Origin: Drosophila persimilis
Lineage: Eukaryota > Arthropoda > Insecta > Diptera > Drosophilidae
Direction: 5' to 3'
NCBI RefSeq assembly: GCF_003286085.1
Contig: NW_020825411.1
Span: 350,001-414,000, forward strand
Length of the DNA: 64,000 nucleotides
Under the pieces are notes generated by a model. That model had not been told where the DNA came from and ran no database searches. It worked only from the letters and a program-made list of their open reading frames with translations. Numbering within the stretch: position 1 is the stretch's first letter; every line of letters begins with the position of its first letter. A program made the translations under genes and the position numbers. Of the stretch, positions 21,710-31,464 are shown piece by piece.

Positions 21710-24499
21710 CTTTTAGTATCCTATCAGAATGTAAGAGGCTTGCGTAGTAAGCTCAGCATTCTTTTCCGGGATAGTGTTGCATTTGCTTCCCACGTTATTG
21801 TGTTTACTGAAACCTGGTTAAAGCCGGACATTCTTAGTTCCGAGGTTTTGGCAGGTCGGTACACAACTTTTAGAAAGACCGTTCGTCTCAACGTGCAGGA
21901 GGGGTTCTAATTGCAGTGGACTCTTACTTCACGTCAGAACACTTCACAGTCCAAGTTCAACAGGAACTGGAATTCCTGTGTGTAAAACTGATTCTTCCCG
22001 CTTTCGCTATATTCATTACCTGCTCGTATATCCCACCTTCTTCGGATATTTCAATTTATGAGCAGCACTTGTCCGCTTTAACCGCTGTTTCTTCCTCGCT
22101 ATCTGATAAAGATCATATGATAGTTCTTGGTGACTTCAACTTGCCAGGAACTGTTTGGTCTTCGGTAAACGAGTCTAGTATCCTAGTGCCCATGTCACGA
22201 CATGACTTTGTTGACGGCTTGCTTGACCTGTCCCTGTCTCAAGTCAATCATGTGAAAAATTCCTTGGGTCGATTGCTTGATCTATGCTTTGTATCGGATC
22301 CGACCATAGTGTTGTTAACCCGAACCCTTCCACTCACTATACCTGAAGACGCCTACCACCCAACTTTCGAGGTGTCGCTAGATATAGGACCAACTGTATT
22401 GGATCGGTCGAGTAGACTACCTGAACGTGTCCGCTGCTTTCGTAAAGCCGAGTTTGCGAAGCTTAATAACCTAATTAGGGATTTTGATTGGTCCGCTTTG
22501 TACTTGTGCACTGATGTCACAAAAGGCACAAACATTTTTTACAATGCTCTTGGCACATTTTTTTATTCTTGTGTCCCGCTTTCTTGTCCGATTAGATCTG
22601 GAAAACCCCCTTGGTTTACCCAAGAGTTATCCAGTCTAAAAAACTTAAAATCAAGACTTTATAAAAAATTTCAAGAAGTGGGTTCTCCTACTTCTCACTC
22701 TCGTTATGTAATAGCTCGGTCAAACTTTTCAGTTCTTAATGCTCAATGCTATAAGAACTACCTATCTCGTTGCAGGATACGTTTTTCTCAGGACCCTAAG
22801 CAGTTTTACTGCTTCGTAAGCAGTAAGCGTAGAACGTCCGCACACCCATCCTCGCTATCATTTTGTAATATGTCGGCAAATAATAATCAGGCAATTGCCG
22901 ATCTTTTTGCCCCGTTTTTCCAAACCACCTATTCTGAGGAACGCTACTCTGATCAACCGTACCCATACGGATTACCGAGGTCGAACGGCATTTTCAGTCC
23001 CTTATTAAATGAATATTCCCTACTTCAAGATCTTCGACTAGTTAAGCCGGTGTTTTCACCGGGTCCAGACGGGGTTCCAGGTTGTGTACTCAGGTACTGC
23101 GCCGAGGCTCTGTGTGGACCATTGCTTAAACTATTCACCCTGTCCATTGATTCCTCTTGCTTCCCCCCAATCTGGAAGGAATCGTTTATAATTCCTCCCA
23201 TAAAAAAGGTAGCAAGTCTGATGCAAAAAATTATAGAGGTATAGCAAAGTTATCCGCTATTCCCAAATTGTTTGAGAAGGTTTTAACTCCGCACTTGCAA
23301 CATCTCTGCAAGTCACTTATATCTCCAACTCAGCAGGGATTTATAAGGCGGCGATCAACCACCACGAACTTGTTAGAGTTTACCTCTTTCATTATTAAAG
23401 GCAGGCAAACTTACAGACGGATGTTATTTACACCGACTTTAGTAAAGCATTCGACTCTGTAAACCATTCCCTTTTAGCACATAAACTTGACCTTTTAGGG
23501 TTTCCGCCCAACCTCCTGAGATGGATTTCTAGCTATCTTTGTTCTAGGTCTCAAAGAGTCCTCTTCAAAAACTCCCTCTCTTTACCAGTAAAGGTTTCTT
23601 CGGGAGTACCACAGGGCAGCCATCTAGGCCCCTAACTCTTCACACTCTTTATTAATGACTTGCCTTCAGTATTAACATACTCTCGAGTACTTATGTATGC
23701 GGATGATGTTAAGCTCTGTGTCCAGTACAAGGACATTTCATTTCATTCTCGCTTGCAATCCGATCTCAATAGCTTTCAATCATGGTGTTGTGCAAACTTG
23801 TTACACCTTAATGCCTCGAAATGCAAAGTTATGACATTTCATCGTTCTAGCCCTTTGTTGGCTCCCTACACCCTATTTGGGGGTTCTCTTGAGAGAATTA
23901 CCCTGGTGGATGATCTGGGTGTTATGTTAGACCCCAAGTTAAAGTTTTCCGAACACATTTCTACCATGGTAAATAAGGCCATGGGCGTGCTTGGGTTTAT
24001 AAAGAGGAGGTCAAAGGAATTTTACGACCCCTATATAACAAAGACTCTCTATACCTCGCTTGTTCGTCCGATCTTAGAATACGGCTCCTGTGTATGGTGC
24101 CCTCAGTACAAAGTACACCAGGACCGTATAGAATCAGTACAGAAAAACTTTTTACTCTTTGCTCTGCGGGGCCTTAACTGGGATGCGGGTGTAAGACTCC
24201 CATCTTACTCTAGTAGACTATTATTAGTAAACCTCCCATCCTTAGTTAACCGTAGAAAAATGCTTGGTGTGATATTTATGCACAACTTGATCAGGGGTGA
24301 CATAGATAGCCATGATCTGTTGAGCCGCATAAACTTCACGATTCCCATTAGACTGACTAGAAATTTTATACCGTTGTTCCTTCCACCTTGTAGATCGAAT
24401 TATTCCTTGCATGAACCGTTTAGGTCTTATGCTCGGATTATAATTCCCTCTACCATATTATATCCAACAATAATTCTCTTCCTCTTATTAAATTATTAA
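21710..24499 (+). pseudogene. Non-LTR retrotransposon ORF2: endonuclease and reverse transcriptase, broken
   Basis: Apurinic-type endonuclease motifs (SYQNVRGLRSKL near 21719, FTETWLK near 21808, LGDFNLPG near 22127) are followed by a LINE reverse transcriptase: a thumb/finger region ending FPPIWKESF, then YTDFSKAFDSVNH, SSGVPQGS and the YADD catalytic box near 23696. The C-terminal region has no RNase H. Frame breaks occur near 21910, 23230 and 23420, and a TAA follows the PQGSHLGP segment near 23634. The endonuclease would nick target DNA and the reverse transcriptase prime from it in an intact copy. The motif set fits the Jockey/CR1 group, but the clade cannot be fixed by eye. Confidence 0.8.
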
Positions 24500-24615
24500 T
24501 CCTTACACACCTTTCTATTAATTAGTAACTGTAGTGGTATTTGTATTTTGATTGCATGCTTAGTTTCTTGGTAAGTTTAGTGCTAATTTTCCTCGAATGT
24601 TAGTCTAATATCTAT

Positions 24616-24785
24616 CTTTCTTACATGTTCGCGTTTGGTTCGGCTACGCGCGTCATGCGGCAGCGCCCCTCGGTCGGTTGGGCGGGAGGAGGGCTGCGTT
24701 TTGCCTGGGACTTGACGGGACACACGGGCCACTTGACGGTGCAGTAATTGCATCGCCTCTTGAAAGATGCAGTCATTCCATGTCA
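24616..24785. other. Unassigned GC-rich segment at the non-LTR/gypsy boundary
   Basis: About 170 bp between the last clear LINE sequence and the point (24786) where gypsy reverse transcriptase resumes. It is GC-rich, unlike the AT-rich LINE 3' end. On the minus strand it could encode a Cys-containing stretch, but I find no convincing match. It may be filler or part of a third element. Confidence 0.3.
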
Positions 24786-26404
24786 ACGTCCAATATATCG
24801 TAATCCACGCACATTCGCATTTCTCCGGTCTTCTTTCCTATTAAAACGATTGGGGCACTGTGGGGACTTCGGGATGGTTCGATCCTTCCGTCCCGGAGCA
24901 GCTCGTCCACCTGTTCGTTGATGATCTTCCGATTGGCCGGGTTCTTCGGGAAGTAGCGCTGCTTCACGGGCCTGTTGTCTCGCATTGTGATCGTGTGTTC
25001 GGCGATGGGGGAGACTCCAGTTAGTCCGTCGAATTTCGCCAATTCTTCTTCCAGAAACTTGCCTGCCCACGGCGTGGGGGGTGGTTCGGGGTCTGGGTCT
25101 TGCTGCCACGGCGATAGGTCCTCCAGTTCCAGGGCGGTAATTGTGGCCAAGATCGCGTTCTCGTAGTCGTCCGAGTCGGCTGGGCGAAACGGGTTGCGTT
25201 CCCGAGCTATCTCGGCGTCGGCTAATGGCTCCAGTTGGTAGTCCATCGTCGGGGTTTCTGTGATCTCGTCCTGTGGTATCGGGGTTCGTGGCTTGCGTGA
25301 TGTCTGTCGTGTTGGGAGACTACGTGGTGACTTCCGGTTCGATGAGCTGGCCCTGGATTGATCCCGCGATCCGCAGCTATCTTTGCTGGAGTATCCTGGT
25401 GATTCCTGGGTCCTGTTGCTGACTCCTGGTTCGACGAGCTGGCCCTGGATTGATCCAGTGGATCCGTAGCTGTCTCTGCCAAAGTCTTCTGCTTTCTGCG
25501 GTGTCCTGTTGGGTACACCTGGTTCGACGAGCTGGGCTTGGATTGATCCAGCGGAGCCGTAGTTGTCTCTGCCAAAGTCCCTTGCTTCCTGCTGTGTCCT
25601 GTTGGTGACTCCTGGTTCGACGAGCTGGCCTTGGATTGATCCAGCGGAGCCGTAGTTGTCTCTGCCAAAGTCCCTTGCTTCCTGCTGTGTCCTGTTGTTG
25701 AGTCCTGGTTCGTCGAGCTGGAACTGGATTGATCCAGTGGAGCAGTAGCTGTCTCTGCCAAAGTCCCTTGCTTCCTGCTGTGTCCTGTTGTTGACTCCTG
25801 GTTCGACGAGCTGGCCCTGGATTGATCCAGTGGAGCCGTAACTGTCTCTGCCAAAGTCCTTGTTGTGTTGCGTTGTCCTGATGGTGTCGGGATTCGTGCC
25901 GGGGAACTGGCCATGGTTGGATCCATCGGTGTCGCAGTTCTTTCCGTCGTAGCTTTCTTCGTGTCCTGTTGTGGCGGCGTAGTCCTGGGGTTGTTGCATG
26001 ATCTTGTCGAGTAAGGTCTTGTTGTCGCGGCGGTTGGATGGTTCGTGGTTGGCTATGGGGTGTTGGTCTGGGGCTGGTCTCGGATGGCAGTGGAGTCCGC
26101 AAACGTGACGGCCCGTGGGCGTGGCTGGGCGGTGCATGATGGTATCGTCCCGGCGGGTTTCTGCTGCAACTTCAGCTGTAGATATGCCCGTCCACAGTGG
26201 ATTCTTGCGCGGATGCCGCAGAGGAAGTCGAGTCCCAAGATGAAGTCGTCTAATACCATGGGGAGTATAAGAAGAGACGAACTGGGTCAATTCTGTGAGG
26301 GAGCGGAAATCCTGTCTGCGCGTGTACATTTGATACTCCGGGCGGAGATTTTCGTAGATCCGCTCGAGTTCCTGTTCCCGAGTGTACTGGGCTCGCTGCA
26401 TCAT
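24786..26404 (-). CDS. Gypsy-type gag tail, repeat-rich linker and start of reverse transcriptase
   Basis: An open frame of ~540 codons. It begins with a Gag-like segment (REQELERIYENLRPEYQMY, a capsid C-terminal helix pattern), passes through a low-complexity linker with ~31-residue repeats, and ends with the N-terminal reverse transcriptase region (HTITMRDNRPVKQRYFPKNP, then SRSPHSAPIVLIGKK, then MCVDY) where the nested LINE interrupts. A candidate protease segment (MVLDDFILGLDFL, near 26259) lies in another frame, so gag and pol were probably in different phases or have shifted. The sequence resembles 32040-32127 of the second Osvaldo-like element (PIKQRYYPKNP), showing the two are related. 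Confidence 0.65.
25390..25880 (-). repeat. 93-bp in-frame tandem repeats in the gag-pol linker
   Basis: Five units of ~93 bp (31 codons). All three minus-strand frames stay open across the block. In the frame of the flanking ORF the unit reads roughly DFGRDSYGSTGSIQGQLVEPG. Lengths are multiples of three. Confidence 0.85.
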
Positions 26405-27287
26405 CAGACGGTACAGGGAACGGTCCCCTGGGAAAACTCGGTAATAACTCTCTCTGACTGCTCGGTATTAATTGTCTGACTGTGGTAACTCCTTCACTGC
26501 TCGGTCGTGACTCCCTGACTCCTCGGTGGTAACTCCCTGACTCGTGTTCCTGCTCCGCCTTATATTGGCCGTGGCCATTCCTTTGTGACCGAGGGCTCCT
26601 CTGCCATCTAGCTGGTCCTCTGCCTTCGCCCTCTGTCCCCCGCTGCTCCGTTGTTCTACCGCTGCTTCGCTGCTTGGCTTCTCTGTCACTGTCCCGCTGC
26701 TCTGTCGCGGCGCCTTCTCCGCTCTGCCGCTGCCTCGCTGCTCTGTCGCTGGGACACCGCTGCTGCTTTGCTGCTCTGCCGCTGCGCCGCTGCAGCTGCT
26801 TTCCTGCACTTCTCCGCTCCGCCGCTGTCACGCTGCTCTGTCGCTGCTGCTTTGCTGCTCTTCTCTGCTCTGCCGCTGGCTCGCTGCTGCTTTGCTGCTC
26901 TTCTCCGCTCTGCCGCTGGCTCGCTGCTCTGTCCCTGATGCTTTGCTGCTCTTCTCCGCTCTGCCGCTGTCTCGCTGCTCTGTCGCTGCTGCTTTGCTGC
27001 TCTTCTCCGCTCTGCCGCTGTCTCGCTGTTCCGCCGTTGCTGCTTTGCTGCTCTGCCGCCGCTCTGCCGCTGGCTCGCTGCTCTGTCGCTGCTGCTTTTC
27101 TGCTCTTTTCCGCTCTGCCGCTGTGTCGCTGTTCCGTCACTGCTGCTCTGTCGCTGCTGCTTTTCTGCTCTTTTCCGCTCTGCCGCTGTGTCGCTGTTCC
27201 GTCACTGCTGCTCTGTCGCTGGTGCCGCTTTGTCGCCGTCGCGTGCCAAAGTTCTAGGCGCCGTCCGCGCCCATTTTCTCCCGGCAC
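26250..27287 (-). CDS. Low-complexity open frame upstream of gag, unknown
   Basis: A 345-codon minus-strand frame dominated by Arg/Gln/Glu/Ser repeats (RQRQSGEEQQSSSDRAA type), each from a 51-bp DNA repeat. It overlaps the start of the gag/pol frame in another phase. It lies between the 5' LTR and gag, where these elements have an untranslated leader or the N-terminal part of Gag. Other frames are also open across the repeat, so coding status is doubtful. Confidence 0.3.
   Translation of the reverse strand: MPGENGRGRRLELWHATATKRHQRQSSSDGTATQRQSGKEQKSSSDRAAVTEQRHSGRAEKSRKAAATEQRASGRAAAEQQSSNGGTARQRQSGEEQQSSSDRAARQRQSGEEQQSIRDRAASQRQSGEEQQSSSEPAAEQRRAAKQQRQSSVTAAERRSAGKQLQRRSGRAAKQQRCPSDRAARQRQSGEGAATEQRDSDREAKQRSSGRTTEQRGTEGEGRGPARWQRSPRSQRNGHGQYKAEQEHESGSYHRGVRESRPSSEGVTTVRQLIPSSQRELLPSFPRGPFPVPSDDAASPVHSGTGTRADLRKSPPGVSNVHAQTGFPLPHRIDPVRLFLYSPWY
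26790..27200 (-). repeat. 51-bp GC-rich tandem repeats in the element leader
   Basis: Degenerate units of ~51 bp, themselves made of shorter CTGC/CGCTG-rich pieces, extending with more divergence to ~26640 and ~27240. Confidence 0.8.
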
Positions 27288-27594
27288 GCGGTGTCTTCGG
27301 CGTCTCTCCCCGTCTCTTTCTACTGCGTAGGTGGCTGGCTGCGTGGTTTTCCGCGTGGTTTTCGCCGGCGCGTCTGGGACACGTGGCTGTTGCTTGGGGG
27401 GTATTAGGTAAACCAGCCTTAGCTGTACACAAGTCGAGGGATCAAATATTGGTGCTGGCTATTCGCCGGGGCTCTGATTTTGGGCTGCTAATACCTGATT
27501 TGAAGTTTTTCTGCCGCGTGAATCCACGACTCACATCCAGCATCGCCGGGTCCCCAGGGGAGAAAGGTATCGGAAAGGCACGCCCAGCTTGGTG

Positions 27595-28164
27595 GATGCC
27601 GCATGATCCACGACTCAGGAAAGTTCTGAAACCGGTGGGTTGAGGTGGGTGTCTTTATTGTGGGGGAATAAACGACAAAAATTTATCAACATTTTGGGTA
27701 ACTTCTGGTTCTGTGCGTACACCCTGCCTACTGCACCGATCTATTCGCCGTCGGCTCTCTCCCTCGGCTGCGTGGGCGATCGGCGGCTTCTCTGCCGCTT
27801 CGCGCTCTTGCATGCTGTTCCTTTGCGTTTGGCCGTTCTCTCTCTTGCTTTGGCTGCGTGGGCGTAAGAGCAATCGGCGACTCTCTCCGTTTCCTTCTCT
27901 TCCATGTCGGCTCTCTTTGCTGCGTGGCCGTAGTAGACGTCTCTCTTTCGTGTTGTCTCTTCGCTGCTAATAAGTAAGAGGCCTCACTATTTTAGGGGTT
28001 TTCTTAGCCTATTTCTTATTTTAATTGGGGAAACTAAGGATTCATGGTTGTCTTTGTTATAATAGTAATAGTAGTAGTAATAAAATGAGATAATAAGCCC
28101 CCCGGGGCTGTCTCTTCAGGGGATGGTTCTGTGGTCAGGTTTTGTGGAGGCTTGTGCCTTCACA
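27595..28164 (-). repeat. 5' LTR of the Osvaldo/Ulysses-like element
   Basis: It matches 9620-10432 with an internal 267-bp deletion. The outer end TGTGAAGGCACAAGCC (minus strand) is at 28164. The inner end is uncertain, and no convincing tRNA primer-binding site was found next to it. Confidence 0.75.
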
Positions 28165-28228
28165 AGCCTGTGAAATGGGCTGGTTCTGGACGCTGCTGTT
28201 CGTGCAAAAGTATGCAACAAGCAATGCT
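28165..28228 (+). pseudogene. NRF-6-like acyltransferase gene A, isolated internal exon
   Basis: The exon end encodes GWFWTLLFVQKYATSNA followed by the donor GTAAGT at 28229. It matches the exon at ~43613-43681 of gene copy B (GWFWTLLFVQNYATSNI). The gypsy-type LTR ends immediately upstream, and no upstream exons occur anywhere to the left, where rDNA and BEL sequence stand instead. The next exon lies at ~36450, after an intron expanded by a copia insertion. Confidence 0.8.
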
Positions 28229-28273
28229 GTAAGTCATAGATCTTAGCTCCTACCAATTGATACGATTACCTTT

Positions 28274-28521
28274 TATTGGTTGACTAGCTATGACAATTAG
28301 TAAACGGAAGACAGTACCAAGTTATGTTTTTCTTTAAAGATTATTTATGTATTTCTTGATTACTTTTTCTGCAACACCGGTCCACACACTTGAGATCACA
28401 AAAGAAGAGAGAGGGTCGACACTTCAAGTGTGACCAGACTAACTTATAATAATAATACCTAACATATCGATAATATTATTTAATGTTATTATTTGAATGT
28501 GGGAATAGGCGTATTCCAACA
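28274..28521 (-). repeat. 3' LTR of copia
   Basis: 248 bp. The minus strand starts TGTTGGAATACGCC after the tract GAGGGGGGCG. It is almost identical to 36185-36433. Confidence 0.92.
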
Positions 28522-28866
28522 CGCCCCCCTCAAAAATAACATTAATTATCAAAATCATAAAAATAAAAAATATAAAAAAAGTTTTCATCATTAAATCAAA
28601 AAGGTAACATTCAATTGTTATTCTAATGTGGTTGGTGTGCATTCTGGGAAGTGTTATGTGATCTAGCATTTGCTCTAAGGATACGGGGAAAACCCAGAAA
28701 AACCCGATCACTTTAAAATTAAATTAACATAAAATTAAATTACTTTAACAATTCATTGGTTCTTTTGGTTCAAATAAAAAAAAAAATAAAAAAAAAAAAT
28801 TAAATATGAATTAATGTAATAAATTCGTTAATAAAGCTTCATGTTCATGTTTTCATTAAATTGGAA

Positions 28867-29187
28867 TCATTCTTCTTGTAGTAGTCCTAATTTGTTCCGC
28901 AGTTCCGCAAATCTTCCAGCAGGTAGTGGCTTCGTGAATATGTCAGCAAGTTGGTTGTCTGTATTAATATACTCAAGAGAAATCTCATTAGTTTCTATCT
29001 GTTCTCTTGAAAAATGATATTTTATATCAATATGCTTTGCTCTTTTATGACATGAGGGATTATTTGCAATGCTAATACAGCCTTGGTTGTCTTCATAAAT
29101 TTTAATGGGTCTGTCGAGTTTAAGATTAATACTATTTAGAAGAGACTTTAGCCATAAAGCTTCTCTTACAGCTTCAAATAGGGCCAT
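28867..29187 (-). pseudogene. copia RNase H, C-terminal part
   Basis: 106 codons from within RNase H (MALFEAVREALWLK, IYEDNQGCISIA) to the end of pol (LADIFTKPLPAGRF). The preceding residues lie beyond the nested element at ~32128, so this is the detached end of the frame at 32102-34333. Confidence 0.9.
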
Positions 29188-29191
29188 ATAT

Positions 29192-30063
29192 TGTGAGGAA
29201 CCATGGTTCCCACAGGCCGAGTGCGACCAAAAGCACAGTCGGATAAAAGCTGACGGCCGGCCGGATAAGGCGAAGGTCAGGCCAGATGCCCCCGGTTATC
29301 CGGACGCGGCGAAGAGGCCAAGGGCCTCGAGAGGGGAAGTGCCCTGCTCTCGGAGAGAGAGACACAAGAGAGGCAAAGGAAACGGCGGGATCGGGCCAGC
29401 AGTAATTTGGCGCATGACCAAATAAGGGCACGGGATCACGCCGCCGGCCAGGCCCCGTTACGAAGGCCGTGGAAGCCAGGAGACGGCGATGGAAAACTAC
29501 CAACGCCGAGCCGGGGCCTGGCAAGGGGCTATAAAAGGAGGCGGCGGCGTCAAAGCGGGTCTCTTTTCACGCAGATAAGTAAGCGCGCGCGCACGTTGAG
29601 ACCCGGTCGAAACGCAAGAGTGATACTCGGTACGAAACAAAGAAGTGTAGTGAAGTGTAGCAGCAGGCAGACAGGCCCCGCCTGCCCCCCCCCAGAGTAA
29701 GTCTAAATTAAGTGAAGATCCCCGTACGCCGGTGGAAGCTAGGAGGGGAGTGCGAGACGTGGAGTGCGGATTCGAGTGGCGGACCAAAGCAATAGCGGAG
29801 GTCAACTTGCCCCAATCAATAGCCTCGACGCTGCCACACCCGACGAGAGCCCCCGCGTGGTGGAGATCGGTAGTTAAGAGAAACTGTAACACCTAGCCCT
29901 AAGTCCTAATAGAATTGCGAATAAAGCGAAATTCAAATACAAAGAAAAGGAAAGTCTTATCATTTGTCGTTGGGGGCAACAATAAAAATACGTTGCTGCG
30001 AATCTGCCGACCGCTGAGCAAGCCCAGCAAACTCAAGCGGGCCCAAAAAGCAGGTTCGTTACA
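29192..30063 (+). repeat. 5' LTR of the nested Osvaldo-like element
   Basis: 872 bp, GC-rich, starting TGTGAGGAACC and ending GGTTCGTTACA, followed by AC and the primer-binding site. A diverged LTR of the same kind lies in reverse at ~48430-49287. Confidence 0.8.
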
Positions 30064-30065
30064 AC

Positions 30066-30083
30066 TGGCGCCCAACGTGGGGC
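30066..30083 (+). promoter_or_regulatory. Primer-binding site, tRNA-Lys type
   Basis: TGGCGCCCAACGTGGGGC, two bases after the LTR and complementary to Drosophila tRNA-Lys 3' end. It is identical to the site in the errantivirus at 19945-19962. Confidence 0.85.
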
Positions 30084-30132
30084 CTACAACGACAAATAAT
30101 AGGACAAAGGGAGGGAGAGTATAGACGAGAGA

Positions 30133-31464
30133 ATGGGGAAGGGACAATGGATCCATCGGTTGAGAAAGGAGGAGCTTGTCCAATGCGGCCACGCCTTCGG
30201 CGTGCGGTTGGAGGGTACCGTGGACGAAATGAGAAGAACCTTTAAGGAATGGATGAGGGAACACGAGGATGAGGCAGAGTGGGCCGATCTGATAGAGGTG
30301 TGGGAGTGCCGGGCGAACAGGTCCTCGCCGACACCCCGGGCGGACGATAAACAAGCCGCGTACGAGCACCTGGCGCCCCCACCCGGCGCAGCCGCGGCTG
30401 CGCTGTGGAGGTCCCCAGTCGATATACAAAGAGAGTTGATAGCGAGTCTTTCAGTGCCCATACCGGAACGCTCACACACAGGAACGCCTAGCAGGCCCCG
30501 TCACCCAGGAAGGGATCGAAGCCGAGAAGCCGAGAGGGAGAGAGTCGAACCAGCCACCACACGGCCAGCACACCTGGACTACGCTAGAGTGGCGAAACAG
30601 GTGAGAGAGTGGTCGTTCCGGTTCGACGGTACGACGAAGCCTCTCGAGTTCTTGGAGCAGGTCGAGTGGTCCGCCGAGACATACGGTCTGGATCCGGATC
30701 TGATCCCCAGGGCGATGCCGGAGCTGCTAAAAGGGCGGGCGTTGATGTGGTTCGTGGCGAACAATCGGCAGTGGAGAACGTGGAAAGAGTTCTCTTCCAG
30801 CTTCCAGGCTTACTTTCTGCCTCGGGGATACTTTGAGAAGTTGCTGCAGGAAGTGAGGATGCGGAAACAGAAGTGGGGCGAACCGTTCAAAGAATACATG
30901 GTAGAGATGCAGACCCTTATGCGACCCCTGAAATGTCCCCAAGAGGAGCAAACGGAGTTGATTCGGGAGAACAGCATGCCCGACTTGAGAGCGTATATGA
31001 GACCACACCGGTGCAAGGATCTCGACACCATGATGGAACTGGCAGACGAGTTCGAGGCGCTGGAAAGGGACCGCCTAGAGTTCCAACGGGAGAATCCCAC
31101 CGTGAAAGCCCGGGCAGCGAATCCCTTCCACAAGCCGGCCGACACGACGGCATGTCGACGATGCAAAGACGGCCCGCTGGAGGAGGCAGCACGGGGGGAA
31201 AGGGGAGCGCATGGCCGCTTGCCGACACCGACCAACGGCAATATCGAGGACGGATATGTCAAGAATCCGGCCCAGGCGTGCCGAAGGTGTGGGAGCGCGG
31301 ATCATTGGAGCCGGGAGTGCAACGGTCGACCGCTCACCTACTGCTGGAGATGCGGAAAAGTGGGCATCTCGGCGTGGCAGTGCTGCAGGAAGACGGGAAA
31401 CGCCCCGCGACCCACGCCGCGGAGGGCCGTGCCAGGGTCGCAAGAAACGGTCCCTCAAGCCTAG
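30133..31464 (+). CDS. gag: Osvaldo-like gag
   Basis: 443 codons, intact from ATG at 30133. The N-terminal charged region is followed by a capsid domain (FRFDGTTKPLEFLEQVEW, PELLKGRALMWF, FLPRGYFEKLLQEVR) and two zinc-knuckle-like motifs near the C-terminus. The first, CRRCGSADHWSREC, fits CX2CX4HX4C exactly. The second, CWRCGKVGISAWQCC, has Ile at the His position. Gag would bind and package the RNA. The frame overlaps the pol frame, which lies in the -1 phase, so a ribosomal -1 frameshift is the likely route to Gag-Pol. Confidence 0.85.
   Translation: MGKGQWIHRLRKEELVQCGHAFGVRLEGTVDEMRRTFKEWMREHEDEAEWADLIEVWECRANRSSPTPRADDKQAAYEHLAPPPGAAAAALWRSPVDIQRELIASLSVPIPERSHTGTPSRPRHPGRDRSREAERERVEPATTRPAHLDYARVAKQVREWSFRFDGTTKPLEFLEQVEWSAETYGLDPDLIPRAMPELLKGRALMWFVANNRQWRTWKEFSSSFQAYFLPRGYFEKLLQEVRMRKQKWGEPFKEYMVEMQTLMRPLKCPQEEQTELIRENSMPDLRAYMRPHRCKDLDTMMELADEFEALERDRLEFQRENPTVKARAANPFHKPADTTACRRCKDGPLEEAARGERGAHGRLPTPTNGNIEDGYVKNPAQACRRCGSADHWSRECNGRPLTYCWRCGKVGISAWQCCRKTGNAPRPTPRRAVPGSQETVPQA

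Larger units (their letters stand above)
12702..24615 (+). mobile_element. Non-LTR retrotransposon (Jockey/CR1-like), interrupted by an errantivirus
   Basis: A plus-strand LINE-type element made of 12702-12863 (5' untranslated part) and 20493-24615 (rest of 5' UTR, ORF1, ORF2, 3' end). The two pieces are separated by an errantivirus insertion with a TGCA target duplication. The whole sits inside the reverse transcriptase of the gypsy-type element. There is no poly(A) tail at the 3' end, and the exact end is uncertain because 24616-24785 is unassigned. The 5' boundary is set where gypsy pol homology stops at TTTAGCTG. Confidence 0.7.
9531..28164 (-). mobile_element. Large GC-rich Ty3/gypsy element (Osvaldo/Ulysses-like), split by nested insertions
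   Basis: A minus-strand LTR retrotransposon with its 5' LTR at 27595-28164 and 3' LTR at 9531-10432. Its coding region is in two pieces, 24786-27290 (gag, protease linker, start of reverse transcriptase) and 10433-12701 (rest of pol). The break falls in the reverse transcriptase between the VDY and LNARSVPDAYP segments and is filled by a non-LTR element plus an errantivirus. The 5' LTR outer end abuts an NRF-like gene exon at 28164/28165. The coding region has nonsense and frameshift damage and lacks the integrase core, so this copy is dead. Confidence 0.75.

Noticed and set aside
26674..27330. Plus-strand Leu/Cys/Ser-rich frames up to 218 codons
   Set aside because: They are translations of the 51-bp CTGC-rich repeat on the wrong strand of a minus-strand retrotransposon.
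31360..31380. A one-base loss in the second zinc knuckle turning His into Ile
   Set aside because: A His codon appears in the other frame, but its spacing to the next Cys is then wrong. The existing frame keeps both Cys positions, so a natural variant knuckle is as likely.
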